Shown: positions 55,654-64,000 of the stretch, piece by piece
How positions within the stretch are numbered: the first letter of the stretch is position 1
How the letters are laid out: the number at the start of each line of letters is the position of its first letter
Assembly (NCBI GenBank): GCA_027943335.1
Contig: BSBK01001162.1
Location: forward strand, 1,664,001 to 1,728,000
Direction: 5' to 3'
DNA from: Chamaecyparis obtusa
Taxonomy: Eukaryota; Streptophyta; Pinopsida; Cupressales; Cupressaceae
DNA: 64,000 nt
The notes under the pieces: generated by a model
The model's input: only the letters and a program-made list of their open reading frames with translations
Databases searched by the model: none
What the model was told of the DNA's origin: nothing
Program-made: the position numbers and the translations under genes

Positions 55654-58600
55654 ATGCTGCCCAGAAGAGAGCTCTCAAGGAAAACATAATACAAGGACAG
55701 GGGGTATTCGAGGATTTGCTTCAATTACTCCCACACTAAGAGATTGAAAAATCCAGAATGAAAGAGTTAGTTCCCAAAAACCCTAGAGACTATGTTAATG
55801 ACAGACTGTTTGATATGGGATTGTGGATGAGAGATGCTAAGGTAGGGGAGAAATACAATGGTTTAATTTTGTTTAATGACACATACTCTCAAAGAAATGC
55901 TTGTGCTCCCCTCAGCAATATCTGGCATTTTGATGTAGGGAAACTCATTGTTCCTGGAGTTTTTATGGATGCTGATCTCCTCATACAAATAGCTAAATGT
56001 TATGACCCTGTAACTAGATGTGTTAGGGACATAAATGGAAAGGTTTTGATAAGTATTATAGAGGATGAGATCAGACAAGTTTTTTCACTAAATGATCCTT
56101 CTGTTGGTCTGGAAAAGATTGATTTTGATGAGTTCAGTAGAATTTATCAAGTGCAGAAAGACTATTTGAGGTCTGGTCCTTTAGTAGATTTATTTGGAAA
56201 AATTGGTGCCATGTGTATGGCTAGCCCAAGCACACCAGAGCCTTTTAGATTAGATCTTTTCAGTATGAGGGCACAAGGTATGTACAAGTCCCTGACTTTG
56301 AATTTAGGACAAGATGAAGCTAGTCACATGCCTATCCCATACATATTCATGATGGTGCAGACCCTACATCCCCACTTGGCATTAATTTTTTATTTTTCCC
56401 CTTACCTTGTAGACCTAATCCATTAGGGATTAATGGGGATAAAAAATATGAAGGTAGGCAGGCCTTTTGAGTGGTATTCCATGTTGATGCATATGTTCTT
56501 GCACAATGGTGTTGAATTATTCAAAAAAACAATGGATATTGTAAGGGAGAAGAATGGAGAAGTGTTACCAGTCCATTTGTGGACTACAAAGCTTTCATGG
56601 AATAGGACTAATGCCAGTTATATCATTTTTTATAGAAATTTTGCTTCAAGGCTTAAATCGTTGTTATTTTTTGAGAATCCAAGAATTCCCATGCAGTTAT
56701 TAAGGCTAATTAGGCCAAAATAATATTGTAAAGACATCACCATAGTTCATAATTTTGGTGATATAGTTTTTTATCTGGTTTCCAAAGTGTTCAGAGTATA
56801 TGGTTGTAGAAAGACACCTTATGTACTTCCTTACCAAGTCCCTTTGAAGATAGGGTATGCTGAGATTCTAAGGAAGATTGTTGACTTGGAGGAAGCAACC
56901 CTGAATAACAGGGGAAGGGGAACCTTGTTCCCAAGCATCATGATATCCCACCAATACATTATTGTTAATAAGGGATGGGTGCACTTGGATAAGGCTTTCC
57001 AACCTTATAGAATGGCTACTATAATAGTAAGGTGTGCAGATAACGAAGGTTTTATATCTAAGATGTTTAAAGAGAAAAAAGGTGTGTCAGCATGGAACAC
57101 CAGTTCAACTTTCCTGAGGATATAGTCAGGAATGAGTTTGATCTTCAAACTCAAGAAATTAAAAAAGAAAAGTGGATAATCTATAAAAATACTATAGAAT
57201 TTATCTGGATTTTTGACAAGGAATATGACCCATTAAAGGCTTTTTAGCCATGGGCAACGAAAGTGGATACCCTTATGGAACATTTTGAGGGAATTATACA
57301 AGAATAAAATGAGAAGAAGGCTGTGGTTATCAAATCTGATTTGGATAGGGCAAGAAGAATTTTAAGTCAGCTTGGATGTACAAAGTTGACCCGTAGGGGG
57401 ACATATACAGTTCAGGAGAGAAATGGATATTGTGTTCTTTTTCCATCACAACACAAGGACAAAAGTATTCCATCCACTTCCAAGGGAAAGAGACCCATGA
57501 ATGATCCAATAATAGAACAACCCTCTCCAAAGAGGTAAAGACAAGAAGAGTCTCACTCATAATAGGAGGTACTCTCCTTCTCAGTCCCCATTACAACTAG
57601 ATGAGCAGGGATTTGCTCAGCAATTAGTACAGATGAGTAATGAAGGGAAATTTTTGTTTCAGGAGATGAGATGCAAGAAGGGATGCTAGAGGCACCTAGA
57701 GGAATTGAGATGGACCTTAGAGTAGCAGAGTTTGAAGGTAAACAACTAGACCCAATTTTGAAGCAGGCTAGTGATGCTTTCATTTTAGATAATAATTTTG
57801 TTAAGACTAGGGCATTTCTTCAATTTTTATGGAGAATGCACAACAATCAATTCATAGAGATTTGTGAGAAAAAGAAAGAAGAATTCCTTGATAGGGATGT
57901 TGCTGAGATTGAGAATGAGACAAAGGGGGAAATGATGAATAAATTTGATAATATAACCCAATGAGAAGGCAGAGCTATGATTCATACCACAAGGGTGTTA
58001 ATTATCCTTGAATGGGATATTGCTGATGCAATATTTTTTGATACAGTTAGAAAAAATAAAGTTACAATTCACTCTACTATAGAGAAAGCACAACAGGCTG
58101 CTAGGGGTGTGGTTTTCTCTAATGATCATGTTGTCCTAGTTATGTGGTCCCTTAAGAGGGAAGGAAATAAAGATAAAAAGGAGGCATACTCCTCAAAGTA
58201 TTCAGGCAATTTATTAGTACATAGAGTGAGTGAGAATTCAAATGTTGAAGCCTCAAATATAATCTTGGAGACAACCAAGTTTAATGTGAAAGTGGTAGAA
58301 AAGGACGCTCAAGAGAAAGAAGAATTGAGGATTAAGTTTGAGGCTATTCTCAAATCCTATAATGAGCTGAAGATAGAGATGATTGAGAAAGATAAATTGA
58401 TAGAACAACTATCTAGACCACAAGACCATAGAACACCTCAGTTAATGATTGATGATAGGCCTATAATGACTTCTTCTTCTAGCCCCATTATTGAGTTCCC
58501 ACCATCCCCCTTCCCAGAAGTGAACATAGATGTAAGAGTCAATTGGGAAAAGTAGCAGTTGCTTGAAGAAGGGGATAGAATAAGAGAGAGTAGGGTAGAA

Positions 58601-59320
58601 CTTGACAAATAGAGGGATGAACATTTGAAGGCTAAGTGCCTTGTAGACTAGAAATATGAAGAGAAAGATATAGAGGCAGTGATGCAATTTTCTTGTGACT
58701 TGGATCCTACAATTTTGTTTGACCATGCTAGAAGATTCCAAATATTGCTCACATCTTTAGATAATCACAAGGCTGAGTTAGGGCTGATTTTGGATAAATG
58801 GATAGGGAGGGCATCAAACATGAAACTTTTCTATATGCTTTCAAAAGCCAAACTTGATCCAGACCCTTTGATTAAACTGATGCATAAATTTGTAAAGAGT
58901 ATGGTTGAGTTTAGAATAATCCTGGATAATTTTGAGAGAAAATCCAATATGCTAAGGAAATAATTAACACTTTCAAGCTATGAATTAATACTAGGGGTTT
59001 TTAAAAGAAATGGTGAGTTGAAGGAATTGCTCAAGTGGAGAGAGAGGATGGATGAAGATTTTTAGTGAGAATGAAAAGTATTTTAACTTTGTAAAACACT
59101 ATTTTCTTCATCCAAACCATCAAGGTACTAATGACTATGAAATCAAGATTTGATTTTATCTTGTAGGAAATTAGGCAAATGGAAAGCAAGTGGGAGCAGT
59201 TGTCCAACAAAAAGGCTAAAATAATGAATTATGTGTTCCCAAGCAAGGAAGTGTTTAATAAATGGAGATATCAGTACATGATATCATGTTGAAAAGCCAG
59301 ATGCTCCATCTACTTCTTGA
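55654..59320 (+). pseudogene. ORF inside the U3 of T's 3' LTR
   Basis: Second copy of the 41050-44718 ORF, better preserved in the N-terminal half: open from 55758 to 56426 (MKELVPKNPRDYVNDRLFDM to FYFSPYLVDLIH), then MKVGRPFEWYSMLMHMFLHN and YVLPYQVPLKIGYAEILRKI. A 1-bp loss near 57080 shifts the frame. QLDEQGFAQQLVQMSNEG and then EMDLRVAEFEGKQLDPILKQ follow. Lesions shared with the 5' copy (TAA after SRKT, TAG in IH*GL, TAG after NWEK) predate this insertion because LTRs start out identical. Position in U3 downstream of pol recalls sag/nef-type genes only by location. Confidence 0.65.
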
Positions 59321-60470
59321 GGTGAACAAAGGGTTTTGACTCATAGTTTTGAAGTAGGTAAGATGTAGAATTTATTTATTGCAAGAACAATCACGAAGAG
59401 GAAAAGACAATTAGATTGTTTGAAGGGACCGAGAAAGGAATTGAAGACTTGAAGACAAGCAGCTCGCCCACTAAATATCGGTCCAGGATTTGATTGAGTC
59501 ATTTATTGTAAACCCAACAAGGTTGTTGTAATTTTTAGGGTAAAGTTTTGTAAACCCTAATATGATTGGAAGCTTGTTGCATTCCTTATCTATAAAAGGA
59601 TTCTTCATGATCATATTAGGCATTGAGATTTTTAGGTGTCTAGAAGATAGATTTTTGAAACCCTAGCCCTCAGTTGAGGATTGTGATATTTTGTATCTTT
59701 CCTTATCAAAGTAATAGAATTAAGTACAGGCTACTACCATTATTGGCAAGCTTGTTTCTCAGAATATATTGTATAAAAATGATTAAAGTTCATTATTCTT
59801 AATACAAATTTTAGGTCTTTATCTCTCCTTTGTGTCAAATTTGTGAATTTATGAGTTTATTAGAGACCTATGTGTGTGTATTTTGTTCTGAGTTCTGATC
59901 TAGGGTTAGATTAAATAATGCTCTAAATGAAATACATGTTCACTTGATTTTGATAAGGATTACCTACAAGAAGGAAAGAGTTGAAGTATTTGTGTTTATG
60001 ACTATGAATTAAGTTTTTCCAAGATCTTTGTATTTCCTTTATATTTTGGTGATAGTAGCTGAATGGATAAGGCACTAGCCTATATGAGTGCATCTTTAGT
60101 TTATGAGAATTGATTGAGATCATTAAAATCAGAATTAAAACAATCAAAACTAGTTTTTAATCTTTATTTGTTGATTGGAGAAGTGTCTTGCCCCAGTGAT
60201 GGAGAGTCAATGAATAATAGGTTTTTATTTATTACTTTCTCACTGATATTTGTTGTTAGATCCAGCATCAAGTTAAGAATAGAGTTTTATTTATTGGGTC
60301 AGGTATACCCACCTTGGTTTTGCAGAGCCAGAAGTGTAGAGGGTAGTCTTGTCCCTATAGTTGGTCTAGTTATCTATAGATTTCCCTATATTTGGAACTA
60401 ACCCCTCCTTAAAATCAGTCTTAGGTATATTGGTGTCTCATGGAGTGTAAAGTCTTTTCAAGAATCAACA

Positions 60471-60900
60471 AGCTACACCCTTCTCATTAGCCTATGGGGC
60501 AGAGGTAGTATTACCCTTGGAATTTCAGATTCCATCTTTAATAATCTCCTTGCATGTTAATAGACAAGGATTATAGAGTGTCAAGATTCCAAGAACTAGA
60601 GTTACTTGATGATTGTCGAAAGAAGGCATATGAATATCTTAAGGTATATTAAAATAGGATGCCAAGGAACTATGAAAAAAATATCAAGCCTAGAGAATTT
60701 CAAGTGGGTGATCTAGTGTTAAGAGAAAATCCAAAGAACCAAGTAGAAAGATAAAAAAGAGAAAATGGGAAGAAAAATGGCTAGGACCATTCATTATCAC
60801 ATCTTCCTTTGGGACATGGACATATAAGTTAGTTGATTATGATGGGGAAGAGTTATAAGAACCTATCAATAGTATACATCTAAAGAGATTTTATACCTAG
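60471..60900 (+). pseudogene. G1 integrase, C-terminal piece after T
   Basis: After T the frame reads ATPFSLAYGAEVVLPLEFQI, then KWLGPFIITSSFGTWTYKLV and INSIHLKRFYT to a TAG near 60900: the GPY/F-like C-terminal end of a Tat integrase. It joins SIRMPTRA at 27183. Confidence 0.75.
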
Positions 60901-61356
60901 ATTAGTTGAAAGAGTATATGTTTAAAAGAGTATCAGAATATCAGATGAGACAACACCAACCTTGTACAACAAAAATTGATCATGAAGAAATCCCAAAACA
61001 TTGAAATATTAATCCTGAGAAAATCCAAAATATTAGGAAAAAAAAATATTGGAAATTGATCATGGAGAAAGAAAAAACATTCAAATATGGATCTTGAAAA
61101 AATGGTTATCTTGGTGAAAACTTGACAAATAGGCACCTTGGTAATATAAAAAAAAACCCTTGGTGAAAGCCTAGAAATAGGTGCCTTGGTAGCAAAAAAA
61201 AGAAAAATAAAATAAAAGATAAAAAGAGCAATAAACTCAAGTGGTGAAAACTTGGTAAACATGTTTCATTTTCTCCTAAGTTATCCTAAGTTAAGTCGAG
61301 CCTAGTTACATGTTCCAACTGCATCTTTCTTTCATCCTTGTATATATTCTTGCATT
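60901..61356 (+). other. G1 3' untranslated region
   Basis: A-rich, with three degenerate copies of a TTGGTGAAAAC...GGCACCTTGGTA motif (about 61113-61144, 61160-61193, 61237-61260), a repeat type seen in the 3' UTR of Tat/Ogre-like elements. Ends at GCATT 61352-61356, the left target site of X2. Confidence 0.6.
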
Positions 61357-62147
61357 TGTTAGTATATTTCAAATTCTACTAGGAATGATCAAACTCTACT
61401 AATCATAGGATAACATAAACTCAAGACAAGCAAGGTGAGATAGTACCTGGATTTAGGTTCTGATATAACCCTCAGATCTAATCCAGCTAGGGCTCCCCTG
61501 AGGTCTTCAATCTAGAATTTCCTTTGGGCTAATATCAGATAAATAATAATACAATTCTGTCTTGAATTCTACTTCAGAATACTACTTCAGAATTCTACTC
61601 TAGAATTCGCTCCTATGCTGCAATTAGGGAAAGGATTTTATTTCACTTAGATTGTGAAGTCGATGCCCTCTAATGGTGAAGATGCTACTCTTCAAAGGAA
61701 GATTTGTTTGCTTTAGAAGGAGAGATTGGCTACTTCACAGAATGGTACATGTTGTTGCCTTATGTATTTCACTACAACCCTAGATGAGATCGTAGCTGCT
61801 CTGCTTATATGTTGTTGCCTTAAGTATTTCATTGTAGCCCTAGATGAGATCATAGTTGCTCTGTTTATATGCTACTGCGTGATTCTTGAAAAGGGAAGAA
61901 CACGTTATGTCTTCGGTGGTCTTCTCTCAAGAACCAATCTCCTATATGTAGGAGCCAAAAGGTTTTTTCCAGAGGGGCTGACTTGATCTATAATATCAAA
62001 TAGGTCGATTTTGGGCCCAAGCAAAATAATCCAAAGCATAAATCTATAAACAATAAATATTAAATATATCTCATATTTAATATCATTATTTATATAAATC
62101 AATTTATCAAGGTAAGTATATTTTCCAACAAGGCCACAATCTTAACA
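61357..62147 (-). repeat. 3' LTR of X2
   Basis: 791 bp; plus strand TGTTAGTATATTTCAAATTC to CACAATCTTAACA. Diverged from the X1 LTRs but alignable, including the stem-loop TGATTCTTGA/TCAAGAACCA (61880-61889 with 61927-61936) around a loop with CACGTTATGT. Two near-copies of ACATGTTGTTGCCTTA..TATTTCA.T.TAGCCCTAGATGAGAT-like sequence occur at 61746-61790 and 61806-61860. Confidence 0.78.
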
Positions 62148-62158
62148 CTCCCTCTTGG
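62148..62158 (-). promoter_or_regulatory. Polypurine tract of X2
   Basis: Minus strand CCAAGAGGGAG directly before the LTR. Confidence 0.65.
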
Positions 62159-62374
62159 AACTAAGGCAAAGATCAACTCAATGATCTCCCTCTATCAAAC
62201 CTTGATAGAGATGCCAAAGACATAGTCAACCTGGATACCATACTCATATCTATGATAGGTAGAACACATATGTTCTTACTAAGCCATATATCTCATGTTT
62301 ATATGAGAAACGTCACATCATAAGATGCTCATCATCCAAATGTGACTCTCCTAGATCCTTTGGTCTCCTAGACC

Positions 62375-62932
62375 TAAGAATATCAGTCCATGATATTACA
62401 TATCCAATCCAAATGTGAATTTCTTAAATCCACTAGTCTCTTTGACTATTTTGAATATCAAGTCCATGATATTCAAGATTGTATCAAGCCCATGATACTT
62501 TCCAAACATAAGTTATCATCAAATCCACTTTTGTGAATAACTTAGATTCTTGAGTGTTCTTGACTCAACCAATAGAATACCAAGTCCATGATATTCATGG
62601 TATCATCAAGTCCATGATGTATACCATCCAATTTGAGGATAACTAAATCCACGAGTCACCAAGACTCAAGAGATGTCAAATCAAGTACATGATGTTTTAC
62701 TATCCAGATGTGGATTTCTCATATCCATGAGTCCCGTGACTCAAGAATTTAGAATATCAACTCTATGATATTCATGGTATCATCAAGTCCATGATGTTAC
62801 CAAATACTCAATTGTGGATCCCTAATCCATGAATCTCCAAGACTAAAAAGGATATCAACTCCATGATATCCAGAGCATTGGTCTCTTGAATATCAAGTCC
62901 ATGATATTCCCCAAGTGCTTAGAGAAATGGTC
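62375..62932. repeat. Hairpin chain in X2
   Basis: Same organisation as 15095-15480 in X1: GAATATCAAGTCCATGATAT (near 62453), GTATCAAGCCCATGATAC (near 62480), ATATTCATGG and CATCAAGTCCATGATG (near 62595 and 62780), GGATATCAACTCCATGATAT (near 62848). Confidence 0.75.
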
Positions 62933-63275
62933 TTTTGACATCAAATCCATGATGTCTCACCAATTGCTTGGAGTAATGGACTTTTGACATCAAATCCATG
63001 ATGTCTCACCAATTACTTGGAGTAATGGACTTTTGACATCAAATCCATGATGTCTCACTGATTACTGGGAGTAATGGACTTTTGACATCAAATCCATGAT
63101 GTCTCACCGATTACTAGGAGTAATGGACTTTTGACATCAAATCCATGATGTCTCACTGATTACTAGGAGTAATGGACTTTTTAGATCAAATACATGATGT
63201 CTCACCAATTACTGGGAGTAATGGACTTTTTACATCAAATCCATGATGTCTCATCGACTACTCATCAATGGATCC
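62933..63275. repeat. Seven-unit tandem array in X2 (7 x 49 bp)
   Basis: Units start at 62933, 62982, 63031, 63080, 63129, 63178 and 63227, exactly 49 bp apart. Each has GACATCA-AATCCA-TGATGTC and a second, shorter inverted repeat ATTACT/AGTAAT. The unit matches the first unit of the X1 array. Confidence 0.88.
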
Positions 63276-64000
63276 TTGATCCATGAGTCCTTTTGACTCA
63301 AAAAACATCAAATGATATTCTTCAATACATAAGAATAACTTAGCCAAAAACATAAGTATATCCATATGAAACCACATAAGTATAAGATTAAGTAATATGA
63401 TCATAAGATTCAAGTTAGATGTAAAGTACACATATAGAACCACATGTATTATAGTTCCTACTATAAATAAATTTATTCATACATATATATGATCAATAAC
63501 CATGAATACACAAAGCATAACATATGCAAGGGATAACATATATCCATATATAGTATGCTCCATGCATACCACAACATTATCTCAAAGTGTCATAATGTAT
63601 GTTTCCATAAAATATGCCAATACAACATATGCCAATGAAATGTGTCAAGGGAATATAAAGTATGTTTCACATACATAACATAATGTAAAGTATGTTTCTA
63701 CATTCATTAACCAATAATGTATGCACTCATGCATCAATGTAAAATAGTTAATCAACTGTATAAGTTCCATATACATAATAGCGTAAGGTATAACACATGT
63801 CATAGAGTAAGGTATGTTCCTCATACCTAACCATCCAAGCTAAACAAACATTCCAATCAACTATGAATGTTACTATCATAAGCTATGCCAATAGGGAATG
63901 TTCCTACTCATGTAGAAGGGAGAGGTTTATACCAGGTGTAAGTGAGTCCATAATAAAACTCCCTCTTAAGCTTAGAATTAGGGCAACATGAATCCATATG
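63276..64000. other. X2 internal region to the window end
   Basis: Non-coding, AT-rich, with dispersed GTAAAGTATGTTTC- and ATGCCAATA-type motifs. The last ~130 bp match the right internal part of X1 (around 20690-20850). Confidence 0.65.

Larger units (their letters stand above)
27184..60470 (+). mobile_element. T: Tat-like Ty3 retrotransposon with 6.2-kb LTRs
   Basis: TG at 27184 and CA at 60470 are flanked by AGCTA (27179-27183, 60471-60475), and G1 integrase reads in frame across them. PBS of tRNA-Arg type at 45870. Subtracting Copia-C (12,484 bp with its duplication) and the DNA transposon (1,062 bp) gives about 19.7 kb: LTRs of about 6.20 and 6.19 kb around about 7.35 kb. Domain order is gag, protease, archaeal-type RNase H, RT, RNase H, integrase. 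Both LTRs carry a large sense ORF. Confidence 0.88.
54280..60470 (+). repeat. 3' LTR of T
   Basis: 6,191 bp, uninterrupted, TGTTAGTACT to AGAATCAACA, followed by the target duplication AGCTA. It carries the second copy of the U3 ORF, the TATAAAAGG at 59591 and the tRNA-Arg-like segment near 60051. Confidence 0.88.
61357..64000 (-). mobile_element. X2: second X-family LTR element (partial)
   Basis: 3' LTR, PPT, hairpin chain and seven-unit array in the same order and orientation as X1. The 5' LTR and PBS lie beyond the window. No coding sequence. It lacks the Copia-B insertion of X1. Confidence 0.8.

Noticed and set aside
27184..60470. 6.2-kb segmental duplication rather than LTRs
   Set aside because: Both copies start TG and end CA, a PBS follows the first, complete pol lies between them, and AGCTA flanks the unit inside an otherwise continuous G1 integrase.

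Overview
The window is repetitive plant nuclear DNA. It is AT-rich and consists almost entirely of decayed LTR retrotransposons nested in one another. I found no host protein gene, rRNA, complete tRNA or CRISPR array. Kilobase-scale LTRs, several Tat/Ty3 and SIRE/Tork-like Copia elements, old insertions (paired LTRs differ by roughly 6-10 % where compared by eye) and little removal of elements fit a very large plant genome. A gymnosperm is my guess; that is an inference, not something the sequence shows.

Layout. (1) 1-1802: 3' end of a + strand Copia-like element (P1) with a coiled-coil ORF, PPT and 3' LTR; it sits in the 3' LTR of the next element. (2) 1803-8098: Copia-A, minus strand, full gag-pol remains; it lies in the gag of G0. 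(3) 8099-9270: G0, a minus-strand Ty3 gag remnant with a tRNA-Asp-type PBS; 9271-10815 is probably its LTR, unresolved. (4) G1, a + strand Tat-like Ty3 element, is the backbone of the rest, in three pieces (10816-14028, 23353-27183, 60471-61356) that join in frame. (5) Its first gap is X1 (14029-23352, TSD GTTAG), a minus-strand non-autonomous LTR element with hairpins and a tandem array. X1 itself contains Copia-B (16368-20500) and a solo chromovirus LTR (22218-23073, TSD TTAGT). (6) Its second gap is T (27184-60470, TSD AGCTA), a Tat-type element with 6.2-kb LTRs that carry a large sense ORF in U3. T's 5' LTR holds Copia-C (28185-40663, TSD ATTTG), a pol-less element with gag and a long accessory ORF; that ORF is split by a chromovirus (32601-37950), whose gag is in turn split by an inverted piece of its own family (34266-35191). 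T's integrase is split by a TIR DNA transposon (52041-53098). (7) X2, a second X element, begins at 61357 and runs off the end.

Nothing here is likely to be expressed intact. Every polyprotein carries stops and frameshifts, and a large share of the stops are TAG at a conserved glutamine or tryptophan, as expected from decay of methylated cytosine in CHG context. The most interesting signals are the ORF embedded in T's U3, a Copia LTR hairpin whose stem differs by family while its C-rich loop stays constant, the hairpin chain and seven-unit arrays of the X elements, a tRNA-Arg-like segment in T's LTR, and a pol-less Copia-like element with a roughly 1,050-codon accessory ORF.
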